Positions 35,316 through 47,049 of a DNA stretch of 64,000 nt are shown here, piece after piece. The notes below the pieces were generated by a model. It was not told the DNA's origin and did no database searches. It saw only the letters and a program-made list of their open reading frames with translations. Within the stretch, counting starts at the first letter, position 1. The number at the start of each line of letters is the position of its first letter. This stretch comes from Antilocapra americana (taxonomy: Eukaryota > Chordata > Mammalia > Artiodactyla > Antilocapridae), in NCBI GenBank assembly GCA_007570785.1, contig ML662449.1, positions 16,295,013 to 16,359,012 of the forward strand, read 5' to 3'. A program made the position numbers and the translations under genes.

Positions 35316-36345
35316 GGGAATGCCAGACTATCTTACATGTCTCCTGAGAAACATATATGCAGGTGTTGAAGCAACAATTAGAATCAGACATGGAACAATG
35401 GACTGGTTCAAAATTGGGAAAGGAGTATGTGAAGGATGTATATTGTCACCCTGATTATTTAACTTACATGCGGAGTACATCATGTGAAATGCTGTGTTGA
35501 ATGAATCATAAGTTGAGAATCAAGAATACCAGGAGAAATACCAACAATCTCAGATATACAGATGATACCACTCTAATGACAGAAAGAGAAGAGGAACTAA
35601 AATGTCTCTCGATGAGGTTGAAAGAGGAGAGTGAAAAAGCTGGCTTAAAACTTAGCATTCAAATAACTAAGATCATGACATCCGGTTTCATCATTTCATG
35701 GCAAATAGAAGGAGAAAAAGTGGAAACAGAGATAGATTTTTTTTTTCCCCCTTGGGTTCCAAATCACTGCAGATGGTAAATTCAGCCATGAAATTGAAAG
35801 ACTCTTGCTCCTTGGAAGAAAAGCTATGACAAACCTAGACAGCACATTTAAAAGCAGAGATATCACTTTTGCTGACTAAGGTCCATATAGTCAAAGCTAT
35901 GTTTTTTCCAGTAGTCATGTACTGATATAAGAGTTGAATCATAAATAAGGCTGAGTACTGAAGAATTGATGCTTTGGTAATGTGGTGCTGGAGAAGATTT
36001 TGAGAATACCTTGGACAGCAAGGAGATTAAACCAGTCAATTCCAAAGGAAATCAGTAGTGAATATTCCCTGGAAAGACTGATCCTGAAGCCGAAGCTCCA
36101 ATAGTTTGGCCACCTGATGCAAAGAGCCAACTCATTGGAAAATATCTTGATGCTGTGAAAGACTGAGGGCAGGAAGAGAAGGGGGTGACAGAAGATCAGT
36201 TATTTGGATAACATCACCAAGTCAATGAATATGAGTTTGGGCAAACTCCAGGAGATAGTGAAGGAGACTGATGCCTGGCATGCTGCAATCCGTGGGGTTG
36301 TAAAGAGTCAGACATGACTTAGCTATTAAATAACAATAATAACTA
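35316..36345 (+). mobile_element. BovB 3' third, plus strand
   Basis: 5'-truncated copy starting in the RT palm region (GGGAATGCCAGACTATCTTA). It runs through RT remnants, the C-terminal region and the BovB 3' terminus (GTCAGACATGACTTAGCTA). The frame 35,501-35,779 has RYTDDTTLMTEREEELK, so the catalytic box reads YTDD, not YADD. Downstream frames are closed, with a T-run/C-run disruption near 35,738-35,752. Confidence 0.92.
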
Positions 36346-36399
36346 GAGCATATAGTTGTAGGTGAACACTGATGCTTGAAGGCACAATATCCCACACAC

Positions 36400-36800
36400 T
36401 TCCCCCCAACTTTTTCTCAAAATCTTAAATGCATGATTTTCCTTCCAATTATAAAACCTTCAAATATAACATACAGAATTTTTCATAATCAGCTTCCATA
36501 GAGAAGTTTTAGTTATAATCAATCTCCATCCACATTAACTAAATCTCTGTTCCTCAACATTTCACATAGGTTTATAATCTGTGTCTCTGCAAATGTTATT
36601 CACTTTGTTTGAAATAAATTAGGCTTCTTGTTATTATACTCAAACTGTTTCATGATTCACACTAAATTTATCTCAAATCTTTCAGCTCCAGAAAACAATT
36701 AACTTCTCAGTTCCCAATTATACTTTTTACCTCATATGCCACTCTTTGCTTAGAGATAGACTTTCCCTGAAGGACTATGCTATATTAGATCACCCATCTT
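36400..36800 (+). mobile_element. Possible L2 fragment
   Basis: The block GATAGACTTTCCCTGAAGGACTATGCTATATTAGATCACC near 36,755-36,795 resembles the L2 segment 'CTTCCCTGACCACCC...TAAATTAGG'. The rest is degraded, so this is a weak call. Confidence 0.3.
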
Positions 36801-39089
36801 AAATTCGCAGGACCTGACACACAATGTAAATAACAGTAGGCACCCTCTCTGTTGTATAAACTATCCCTGTGTTAAGATTCCTAATTTTCTTTGACTCAAT
36901 ATGTATTAGATAAAGTAATCACTTATATCCAGAGAAGCCAAGAAGGTTGTTACATTGCTTTTCCACCATCTATACCACTACCTTTTACCTTCAATATTTA
37001 CAAGTGAGACATTCTTCATTTTGACATATTTCCAGTGCAATTGCTTCCTGCAGGGCATGAGGTCATCCTATAAAGATCACCTTAATTTGGCAATTAATTT
37101 CTGGGATGGCTCATTACTACAGCATTTAGGAAGGTGGGACTTAAGGATATATGCAAAAGTTTATTATGGTTTAGGTCAAAATGTTGTATAGAGTACTTGG
37201 ATGTAATTTTACACATTTTTATTTATCCATCCCCACTATACCCCCTCATTGCCACATTTTGATCTTATTATATCATCATACATTTACTTCTTTCATTCTT
37301 CTATCTTGTTTTCACTCTTTTTGAATGAGAATCTGTGGGTGACTTGGCACCTAACTACAACCTACAGTGCATGTTATTTTAATATTAAAGGCCTTTCACA
37401 TACAGATGATTCATAACTCCAATCACATTGTTGACATTTTTGGAAGTTGATCCATCATGACAAGTGTGTGTTCAGGCATGTGGGTGTGTATATTTGTGAG
37501 TTATGTACTTGAGTGATGAATCATAAGTATAGAAGAGTGACCTATGTTTACCATCTAAATTAGAAACCTGAAAAAAGAACACTAATTTTAAAAGCTAGCC
37601 AGAATGGAGGAACAAAAAGCAACAAGAGTGAAAAAAGATTAGTACTCACCTCCTCACATTTGTAATTTTTCTGTTATAAGGACTCCAATTAGATGAAAAA
37701 ATTCACTTTACATTGAAAACTGAAGAAAGTTAGTATTGTGCCCTAAGCCCTTTATCTAAAATCATGAATAAGATCTTCTTTTCTTAATTAAAACACACAC
37801 ACACAAAGACAACCTTGAATCTATTCTCTGCAAATTAGTGGGATCATAGTGGAGTCATTTGTATATCCAGCTAAAGAACAGAATCTGGAAACTATGTGTG
37901 GCTGAAATACCTACAAAGTGCAGAATGAGTTTACTTTTCTTCTGGCTCATAGACTGTCTGCAGAAATCAAGGCTATATTTACATTTAGTATTTACTTTAG
38001 TATCTTTTCCTGTATTATCTGGGTCCCAGATATAATTAATGATGAACTTTGAGATGTATCCGGTTTGTATGTGGGGAAGAAATATATATGTAGCATGATC
38101 TTTGTAGGCATGGTTGTTAGGTTAGGATTTTGAATCTGTACAAAAATGAAAAAAAATATTGTATTGAATGTAAGCGTGCATTTACCCATTGGTGATAGAA
38201 CACCATAATGCAATGATCAGGATGCACTGTCTTATGAATGAGTAGCAGATTTTACTGATTTGACTACTTACTTGTCAAGACCTTTCAGGGCATAATTGAT
38301 TAAAATGTTGCATAATTTTGTTGATGATGGTTTACTCATAATTTTAGATTGTTCTACAACTCAAGAAACAAACTTTGCTGATGGAATTTAATTGTGTATG
38401 TTTCCCAGCTCACTATATTTGATTGAGGTTCATGCTTCACTGATTTAACTGAATACTTCTCAGAATAAAATTTTACAGTTTTTATCAATGAAAAACTATA
38501 TTTCCATATCTTTATTTTTCTAGTAGAGAAGTCAGAGTATGCAAAAGGCAGTTTTGTTGTTACTCTGATTATCATTTTCTTTGCTATAATTTTGTAATTT
38601 GGTTTAAAGAGTCTTCCAGGCTCATAAGCATTCTCAGCAAAGTAGTTTCTAAACTACAAAAACAGGAACAGAATGTGAAACAACCCGTTGGGTTTAGTCC
38701 TCCTATTTGAACTTCAAGTAGTGGTGAATATCAGGTGTTAGAATAAAGTGCTTGTCTCCTTTGAATCTTGCTTCTTTTCATTACACATGAAAAAGGTTGT
38801 TTTTGAAGCACACATTTTCTTGATTGGAATTTTTTAAATAGGAGTCAAAAAGTAAAATTGTAGTCATTTTATTTAAATAAACATCAACCTTCTTATATTC
38901 TTGCTTCTTTAGATTAAGATTTTTGGAGTATCACAAGAGAGGTTCAGATTGGTAGAAAGAGATCACCCATATATTTGGCAAAACTAACTTAAGTTTCTAA
39001 TTTATACAGTAGAGCATATAGAAACTTAGTTGAAGCTCTTTGGGAATATGGAGAAAGAGAAGCAAAGGTAACATTTAATAAACTTTCTC
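36801..39089. other. AT-rich intergenic DNA, nothing identified
   Basis: A (CA)-rich run lies at about 37,793-37,805. Frames of 73-78 codons (36,955-37,191; 37,992-38,213; 38,354-38,575) show no recognisable features. Confidence 0.45.
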
Positions 39090-39272
39090 TTGTTGTTCAG
39101 TCACACAGTCATGTCCAACTCTTTGCAACCCCATGGATTGCAGCACATCAGTCTTCACTATCTCTTGAAATTTGCTCAAACTCATGTCCATTGACTCAAA
39201 GATACCATCCAACTATCTCATCCATTTTTGCCCTCTTTTCCTCTTGCCCTCAGTCTTTCCCAGCATCTATGC
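39090..39272 (-). mobile_element. BovB 3'-end fragment, minus strand
   Basis: Antisense BovB terminus (TTGTTGTTCAGTCACACAGTC, ending CCCAGCATCTATGCTCTGA). It is 5'-truncated to about 180 bases. Confidence 0.88.
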
Positions 39273-39500
39273 TCTGACAAATTAAAGATTTATAGAGGGA
39301 TCTCAAGATGAAGACAAGGATTTCCTTCCATATACCATGTGCCCAGAATCCCCTGTTGTGCACATCTCATATCAGCCACAACTAAAGAAGGAAAGTTACA
39401 ATGGATAAGAGGTATAAGAATGTGCAGTTCACAGAAGAAACCCAAAATACCAATAATCTAATAAATAAATGCTCGGTCTTACTACTATGCATAAAAGAGT

Positions 39501-42500
39501 GCAGTTCAGTTCCATTCAGTCACTCAGTCATGTCCAACTCTTTGCAACACAATGGACTGCAGTACACCAGGCCTCCATGTCCATCACCAACTCCCAGAGT
39601 TTAGTAAAACTGATGTCCATCGAGTCAGTGATGCCATTCAACCATCTCATCCTCTGTCATCTCCTTCTTCTGCCTTCAATCATCCTCAGCATCAGAGTCT
39701 TCTCAAATGAATCACTTCTTTGAATTAGGTGGCCAAAGTATTGGAGCTTCAGCTTCAGCATCAGTCCTTCCAATGAATATTCAGAACTGATTTCCCTTAG
39801 AATGGACTGGTTGGATCTCCTTGGAGTCCAAGAGACTCTCAAGAGTCTTCAACACTGCAATTCAAAAGCATCAATTCTTTAGCACTCAGCTTTCTTTACA
39901 GTCCAACTTTCACATCCATACATGACTACTGAAAACCTATAGCTTTGACTAAATGGACCTTTTTTTGGCAAAGTAATTGTCTCTCCTTTTCAATATACTG
40001 TCTAGTTTCGTCATAACGTTTCTTCCAAGGAGTAAGTGTCTTTTAATTTCATGGCTGCAGTCACTGTCTGCAGTGACTTTGGAACCCCCCAAAATAAAGT
40101 CTTTCACCATTTCCATTGTTTTCCCACCTATTTGCCTTGAAGTGATGTGACTGGATGCCATGCTCTTAGTTTTCTGAATGTTGAGCTTAAAGCCAATTTT
40201 TTCACTCTCCTTTTTCACTTTTATTGAGGCTCTTTAGTTCTTCTTCACTTTCTGGCATAAGGGTGGTGTCATCTGCAAAAGACAGATGACAATAACTTCA
40301 TCTGAGGTTATTGATATTTTTCCCAGCAATCTTGATTCCAATTGTGCTTCATCCAAGCCAGCATTTCTCATGATGTATTCTGCATATAAGTTAAATAAGC
40401 AGGGTGACAATATTCAGCTTTGATGTACTACTTTCTTGATTTGGGGCCAGCCTTTTGTTCCATACCCAATTCTAAATGTTGGTTCCTGACCTGCATACAG
40501 GTTTCTCAGGAGTCAGGTCAGGTGGTCTGGTATTCCTATCTCTCTCAGAATTTTCCACGTTTGTTGTGATCCACACAGTCAAAGGCTTTGGCATTGTCAC
40601 TAAAGCAGAAATAGATGTTTTTCTGGAACTCTCTTGCTTTTTTGATGATCTATTGGATGTTGACATTTGATCTCTGGTTTCTCTGCCTTTACTAAATCCA
40701 GTTTAAACATCTGGAAGTTCTCTGTTCATGTACTCTTGAAGGCTGACTTGGAGAATTTTGAGCATTACTTTGCTGGTATGAGGTGAATGCTATTATGTGG
40801 TAGTTTGAGCATTCCTTGTCATTTCCTTTCTTTGGGATTGGAATGAAAACTGCCCATTTCTAGTCATGTGGCCACTGCTGAGTTTTTCAAATTTGCTGGC
40901 ATATTGAGTGCAGCACTTCAACAGCATCACCTTTCAAGATTTGAAATAGCTCAACTGGAATTTCATCACCTCTACAAGCCTTGTTCATGGTGATGCTTCC
41001 TAAAGCCCACTTGACTTCACATTCCAGGATGTCTGGCCCTAGGTGAGTGATCACACCATTGTGATTATTTGGGTCATGAAGATCGTTTTTGTATAGTTCT
41101 TCTGTGTATTCTTGACACCTCTTCGCGATATATCCTGCTTCTGTTAGGTCCATATCATTTCTGTCTTTTTCTGTGCTCATCTTTCAATGAAATGTTCTCT
41201 TGATAACTCTGATTTTCTTGAAGAGATTTCTTGTCTTTCCTTTCTTATTGTTTTTCCTCTCTTTATTTGCATCGATCACTGAGGAAGGCTTTCTTATCTC
41301 TTCTTGCTATTCTTGGAAACTCTGCATTCAAATGAGTATATTTTTCCTTTTCTCCTTTGCCTTTCACTTCTTTTCTCAGCTATTTGTAACACCTCCTCAG
41401 ACAATCATTTTGCCTCTTTGCATCTTTTTCTTGGGGATGGTCTTGATCACTTGACACTGTACAATGTCACAAACCTTGATCCATTGTTCTTCAGGCACTC
41501 TGTCTATCAGATCTAATCACTTGAATCTATTTGTCACTTCCACTGTATAATCGTAAGGAATTTGTCGTAGGTCATACTTGAATGGTCTATTGGTTTTCCC
41601 TACTTTCTTCAATTTAAGTCTGAATTTGGCAATAAGGAGTTCATGATCTGAGCCACAGTCACTTCCTTGTCTTGTTTTTGCTGACTGTATATAGCTTCTC
41701 CATATTTGGCTGCAAAGAATATAATCAATCTGATTTTAGTATTAACCATCTGGTGATGTCTGTGTGTAGAGTATTCTTTTGTGTTGTTGGAAAAGGGTGT
41801 TTGCTATGACCAGTGCTTCCTATTGGCAAAACTCTTGTTAGCCTTTCCCCTGCTTCATTCTGTATTCCAAGGCCAAATTTGCCTGTTACTCCAGATATTT
41901 CTTGACTTCCTACTTTTGCATTCCAGTCCCCACACAATGAAAAGGACATGTTTTTTTTGGGTGTTGGTTCTAGAAGGTCTTGTAGGTTTTCATAGAACTG
42001 TTCAACTTCAGCTTCTTCAACATTACTGGTCGGGGCATAGACTTTGATTACTGTGATTATGAATGGTTTGCCTTGGAAACGAACAGAGATCATTCTGTCA
42101 TTTTTGAGACTGCAGCCAAGTACTGCATTTTGGACTCTTTCGTTGACTATGAGGGCTACTCCATTTCTTCTAAGGGATTCTTGCCTACAGTAGTAGAAAT
42201 AATGGTCATCTAAGTTAAATCCACCCATTCCAGTCCATTTTAGTTTGCTGATTCCTAAAATGTCAATGTTCAGTCTTGCCATCCCCTGTTGACCATTTCC
42301 AATTTGCCTTGATTCATGGACCTAACATTCCAGGTTCCTATGTAATATTGCTCTTTACAGCATCGGACTTTACTTCCATTAGCAGTCACATACACAACTC
42401 ATGTTGTTTTTGCTTTGGCTCCATCTCTTCATTATTTCTGGAGTTATTTCTCCATTGATCTCCAGTAGCATATTGGGCACCTACCAACCTGAGGAATTCA

Positions 42501-42945
42501 TCTTTCACTGTCCTATCTTTTTGCCTTTTCACTGTTCATGAGGATCAGACTCATGAGGTTCACAAGGCAAGAATACTGAAGTGGTTTGCCGTTCTCTTCT
42601 CTAGTGGATCACGTTTTGTCAGAGCTCTCCACCATGATCCATCCATCTTGGGTGGCCCTACATGGCATGGCTCATGGTTTCACTGAGTTAGACAAGGCTG
42701 TGGTCCATGTGATCAGATTGGCTAAACTTCTGTGATTGTCATTTTCAGTCTGTCTGCCCTCTAATGGAGAAGGATAAGAGGCTTGTGGAAGCTTCCTGAT
42801 GGGAAAGACTGACTGAGGGAGAACCTGGTCTTATTCTGATGGGTGGGGCCATGCTCAGTAAATCTTTAATCTAGTTTTCTGTTAATGGGCAGGGCTGTGT
42901 TCCCTCCCTGCTATTTAACCTGAGGCCAAACTATGGTGGAGGTAA
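39501..42945 (-). mobile_element. BovB LINE, essentially full length, minus strand
   Basis: The most complete BovB here. The 3' terminus is at 39,501 (GCAGTTCAGTTCCATTCAG) and the 5' UTR ends at about 42,945 (antisense of the ACCTCCACCATAGTTTGGCC block). RT remnants (39,949-40,218; 40,887-41,180) and the endonuclease frame (41,725-42,282) are readable. In the RT, the place of the YADD box (about 40,265-40,305) holds an extra segment, roughly 20 bases, that duplicates CAGATGAC words and breaks the frame. The right end joins a second BovB piece directly. Confidence 0.92.
41725..42282 (-). pseudogene. BovB endonuclease domain, 185 codons open
   Basis: This is the longest continuous open frame of the window. 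It begins MARLNIDILGISKLKWTGMG and continues DDHYFYYCRQESLRRN, VALIVNERVQNAVLG and ISVRFQGKPFIITVIKVYAP. The metal-binding GDWNAKVGSQE block is at about residue 118, followed by GVTGKFGLGIQNEAGERL. Then the frame slips and ends in unrelated residues, before the Asp-His motif at the end of the domain. The protein family is the APE-like endonuclease of RTE LINEs, which nicks target DNA. The real start lies further upstream, outside this frame. Inactive as it stands. Confidence 0.88.
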
Positions 42946-43165
42946 TGATGTACTCTGCATATAAGTTAAATAAGCAGGGTGACAATATACAGCCTTGACA
43001 TACACCTTCCCCAATTTGGAACCACTCTGTTTTTCCATGTGCAGTTCTGTTGCTTCTTGACCTGCATACAGCTTTATCAGGAGGCAGGTCAGGTGGTCTG
43101 GTATTCCCATCTCTTGAAAAAATTTCCACAGTTTGTCGTGATACACACAATTTCCAAACACATGA
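42946..43165 (-). mobile_element. Internal BovB RT fragment, minus strand
   Basis: Antisense of the RT region with KLYAGQEATELHMEKQSGSK-like residues (42,931-43,161). It lacks both BovB ends. It is joined to the preceding full-length copy across a shared ATGA, which suggests a rearrangement, not a simple insertion. Confidence 0.88.
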
Positions 43166-43289
43166 GGTCAAATGTCAGAAGTACAAGGAGAAATAGAGAA
43201 TTTCATAATTATATTTAGATTATGTTATAGTACTCTTTCATGTGAAATTCTGATAAAACAATATTTAGTGTAACTTATAGCACAGAACA

Positions 43290-43655
43290 CTAATACTATA
43301 ATAAAAAGAGCAAAGATTTCAAATTAATGACTCAGCATTCACTTAAGAAACCTTAAAATAAAAAAGAAAGATAACATAAATAGATGAAATATAATAACAA
43401 GATCACAGAAGAAAAAAAAAACAACAAGGAAATATAAAACAAATGAATAAGCAAAAGGGCCAAAATTTACTCCTCAAGTTAGCTCTTGAGAAAAGCCACA
43501 TATATACAAAAATGAATTTTATTTCTACAGTTAGCAATAAAAATTGGAATTAAAAATAATATTTAAAATAATATCAAAATATGAAATAGAGATAAGTCTG
43601 ACAGAAAATATGGAATCACCTGTAGAGTAAAAACTATAAAACACTGACAAAACTT
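43290..43655 (+). mobile_element. Old L1M ORF2 fragment
   Basis: The region about 43,510-43,650 follows the L1 ORF2 order 'TTTTATTTCTACAGTTAGCAA', then 'TAATATCAAAATATGAAATA', then 'GAGTAAAAACTATAAAACACTGAC', equivalent to the IKYLG...ENYKTL region. The upstream part resembles the earlier RT region. Heavily decayed. Confidence 0.55.
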
Positions 43656-43911
43656 CCTTCTCTTCTGCAAGGCACTAGTTTTCCTCCAGCTCTTTCTCTC
43701 TGGTACAGAGCACCAGGTCTGGTAGGAGGGTCACAGATCCTCTAGTTATGCCTACAGTAAACTCACTTCACATACATAAATACCCAGAGCAGGAAAATTG
43801 ATGGTGGATCATGAATTCCCAAGTAAGGAAGTAGGAACACAATTTAAATGAAAAAGAGGAGCATGAGTCTGTAGAACAAAGAGATTAAGGTAACTCAGTC
43901 TTCCCAGGTGG

Positions 43912-44640
43912 AGCTATTCTTTTGTACTGCAAGAAATTAATATACAGAAATTAATCTAGACTACTGTAGTCTGAATTCAGATTATGTAGGACTTTAATAA
44001 TGGAACAAATGATACATTGATATCACACCATTGATATATTATACCATCGGACTATCCTGATCCAACATTGACATCATAAACTATATTGTCCACATGAACT
44101 CTAGAGTAGGACTAACCTATTATCACTAGGGTAACTTGTTCCATTGATCAATATATTAGGTCAATAAGCGATAAAGTATTTTAACAAATTAGCCTAGAAT
44201 TTAATCACTTGGGGGTTATTTTGTCTTCTGGGGTCACCCAAAACAAAATTGTTAGACCATTTAAAATTTTGTTGTAAAATAAATAAATGAATAAATAAAT
44301 AAAATAAAATTTTGTTGTGCCTTGCACTCATTTCTTGTTTTATTGTTTTTAGACAAGTTAAATAAAGCTTCATAAAGTCTTCTTATTTTATTATGCTATT
44401 TCAGCCTTTTTGTGGGAAGGTCAATCTAACATTAAAACTTTTTTTAAAATTCTGTATTAATGCATTCCTATTCTCTCTACTTTATTCTCTTTTTCCCAAC
44501 TACAGGGTTTAGATTATATAATATTAAACTTTTACATATATATATATATGAAAAATTCTTATTAATAGTTTAAAGATATCTTCCTATTTGTTTCCCCATA
44601 ATATTACTCTTTCTTAAAAAATATGCTTTTTTTAATTTGC
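43912..44640 (-). pseudogene. NUMT: nuclear copy of mitochondrial 16S rRNA
   Basis: Read on the minus strand this is a diverged 3' half of mammalian mitochondrial large-subunit rRNA. Plus-strand blocks in order: AGATTATGTAGGACTTTAAT (43,979-43,998), ATCCTGATCCAACATTGACATC (44,052-44,073), CACTAGGGTAACTTGTTCCATTGATCAATAT (44,125-44,155; conserved peptidyl-transferase part), TCTGGGGTCACCC (44,227-44,239) and AAAGCTTCATAAAGTCTTCTTATTTTATTATG (about 44,365-44,396). Similarity is strong to about 44,450 and weaker to 44,640. Divergence is large, so the transfer is old. An A-rich tetranucleotide insert with duplicated flanks lies inside at 44,262-44,318. The copy is non-functional. Confidence 0.88.
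44262..44318 (+). repeat. (AAAT)n-like tract between 14-bp direct repeats, inside the NUMT
   Basis: TAAAATTTTGTTGT occurs at 44,262-44,275 and 44,305-44,318. Between them are 29 bases of AAAT-type repeats. The layout resembles a poly-A-like tail between a target duplication without an element body. Local slippage is an alternative. Confidence 0.75.
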
Positions 44641-44699
44641 TGATTAGAACATTACCTAAAATATATCCTTCATCCTTCATATTAATTATGTGTATGCCA

Positions 44700-45410
44700 A
44701 CTTTTTTGAATAGTTGTATAATTACAATGCCTTTTCCTGACAGATAAGTGATATTTTAACTGGGAATAGGATTCTTGTCTCTTGGTTCTTTAATTTTTTT
44801 TCTATATGATGCTGTTGTCTTGCATAGTCTCTTCTTGCAAAGGAGAAGTCTGTTAATTTGTGTGTGTGTGTTAAGATATTTGTTGTTCACTTGTAAGATC
44901 ATTCTCTTTAACCTTGGGATTTGCAATTTCCACTATTGATAATCATTCATATTGATATTTAATTTCAATTTTTAAAAAAATAATCCTTTCCAGGCCTGGT
45001 GAAGGCATTCCATTCTTCAGAGTTAATTTCTTAGTTACAAAATGAATATTTTTCTGTACTTATTGAGTCTAATTGTAGTTTCCCCTCACACTTTTCTTTT
45101 TATGGAAGGCTTATACATCTCATGCTACTGCTTATATGAATATACCAAGATACTTACATTTTCACACATTTTTGTACCTTTTTACACTTTAACTATATAT
45201 CTTAAGATATGTCTTCAACTAGAAATTTGAGAAAATTCAATTGCTTCTTAGTAGTAATAGTCTCATTTCTATTTTGCCTATTACATTTCTAAATTCAAAA
45301 TTCTTGACCATAATGTCTAAAAATATTTTATCAATTTATTTTCCTTAAAAATTCTTAATGTTTTCTCACATTTAAATTTCTCATATGACTTTTCCATGAG
45401 TTCTATTTCA
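44700..45410 (-). mobile_element. Possible old L1M fragment (ORF1 side), antisense
   Basis: Blocks such as GGGAATAGGATTCTTG, GATGCTGTTGTCTTGCATAG, TGCAAAGGAGAAGTCTGTTAAT and ATTCTCTTTAACCTTGGG follow the order seen in antisense old L1 ORF1 regions. The similarity is loose. Confidence 0.35.
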
Positions 45411-45477
45411 GTGGAAACTACTTTTTTTTTTTTTTATTCATCTTCACTTTTCATTCAGTGATCTAGTTTACTAAGTT

Positions 45478-45621
45478 CAGTAGTACTCAGCCTTGTCTGT
45501 ACATTGCAATCACCTGTGGGGCTTTGGAAAACTATTTTTTACTTGTTTCCTATAGATTCTGATAGAATTGTCCTGTGAAGGTCACTGGTGATTTTAATGG
45601 GCAGTCAAGGTTGAGTTCTGG
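45478..45621 (+). mobile_element. MER5-type non-autonomous hAT transposon
   Basis: The left end CAGTAGTACTCAGCC, the interior GCAATCACCTGTGGGGCTTTG and the right part GGTCACTGGTGATTTTAATG then GTCAAGGTTGAG match the layout of MER5A/B, including the near-palindromic ends. The 85-codon frame at 45,575-45,832 partly overlaps it and is probably chance. Confidence 0.75.
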
Positions 45622-46339
45622 TTCTTTTTGCTTGATTATGGCCCTTCTTCTCACCATTGGGGGAAAAACAATTTTGATAGTGGAAACAGGAGCAGAAATA
45701 TTGGATCAAATGTTTGGATTGAAGAGTTACACAGAAATTGCAGAGCCACAAATGAAAATAACTAAGACTCCTCAAAATATTGTTACCTTAGGGTTATATA
45801 CTGAAAAAAGTGGATTTTCAATTAAAAAATAAACTCAAGTTACAAATCCACAATAATTTCTGTCCTCATTTTATGGCTGCTTTACCTTATCTTTAATAGT
45901 AAAATCTTATAGCTGCTAACCACTTATGCCAATATAGTAATCATTGGGAGAAGATGAAGAGTTGAAAGACAACTAAATTTTTTGTCTTCATATGCCTTTC
46001 ATATTTTCTTGGGCAAGATCAACTTTTCCTCTATATGCTTCTTTTCAGGGTAAACAAACATTTGACATGATGCTAACACTGCCTTTTCATAATGTAAATA
46101 TTTTCAACTTATGAGTACTGGATGTTAAAATGGTTTGCTAATATTAATTTCTCACTTAAATACTTAGACCTTTCTTGCCTGAATAACTCCTGCTTTAATG
46201 TACTGTAGAACTCTAGCTGACTTATACAAATAGAATTCTTCTATCAGTATGCATTTCAGGTTCAATCATTTCCCTATTCTATCCTACATTGAAATGTTGG
46301 CTCATTGAACTAAAACAGAATCACTAATTTAGACAATTA
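45622..46339. other. AT-rich intergenic DNA, nothing identified
   Basis: No recognised repeat, gene or RNA structure. Confidence 0.45.
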
Positions 46340-46502
46340 TTCACATACTTTCTTATATAATTATGTGGTTTATGTCTATACATCTTTTCTTGGTATTACA
46401 AGTTACATGAAGTTAGAATTAGTACCTTATTTTTCTTTATAACAACTTTGACTCCTGGCCATGCTGGGCAAATGGCAAATATTCAATGAATATGACATAA
46501 TT
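46340..46502 (+). mobile_element. L2 3' tail
   Basis: Contains CTTATTTTTCTTTATAACAAC and ends AAATATTCAATGAATATGA. This is the spacing and order of the L2 3' end (…GTGTCTTATTTTTCTTTGTATCCCC…CTCAATAAAT…). Confidence 0.5.
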
Positions 46503-46582
46503 AATTTTTCATTATTAAACTAATTACATCACATGATGGAAAAAAATGGGAACATTAAAGAGGCATAAAATTGAGAAGGACT

Positions 46583-46840
46583 GCTGCTGCTGCTGCTGCT
46601 GCTTCGCTTCAGTCGTGTCCGACTCTGTGCGACATGCAGCCCACCAGGCTGCCCAGTCCCTGGGATCCTCCAGGCAAGAACACTGGAGTGGGTTGCCATT
46701 CCCTTCTCCAATGCATGAAAATGAAAGTGAAGTTGCTCCGTCGTGTCCGACTCCGACTCTTCGCGACCGCATGGACTGCACCCTACTAGGCTTCTTCGTC
46801 CAGGCAACAGTACTGGAGAGGGTTGTCATTGCCTTCTCCC
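46583..46840 (-). mobile_element. BOV-A2 SINE (dimer) with (CTG)7
   Basis: Two Bov-A monomers in antisense (TTCAGTCGTGTCCGACTCTG and CGTCGTGTCCGACTCCGACT), still CpG-rich. Flanked by the 11-bp duplication TGAGAAGGACT (46,572-46,582 and 46,841-46,851). The (CTG)7 run at 46,581-46,601 is the usual BOV-A2 3' tail triplet, expanded. Confidence 0.95.
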
Positions 46841-47049
46841 TGAGAAGGACTACTGTATTCCTATTATTCAAAGTAATCATCTATGAAAAGTTGAATATAT
46901 TACTTTTCAGACAGTTTTCTGCTACTATGCTATCATCTGTTGAATTTACCATTTGATTTTCAGAAGTAAGGTCATTCTATAAATAATCTTTAGCAACTTC
47001 CTGACTTTCGTTACGTAAATAAATTTATTAGCCATTTTTAATGATTCAT

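Noticed and set aside
35071..36345. Head-to-head BovB pair as a twin-primed insertion
   Set aside because: Both segments contain the BovB 3' terminus, so they cannot be two parts of one element. Two insertions are simpler.
45575..45832. 85-codon plus frame starting near MER5-like repeat
   Set aside because: Partly within the transposon and without recognisable features.
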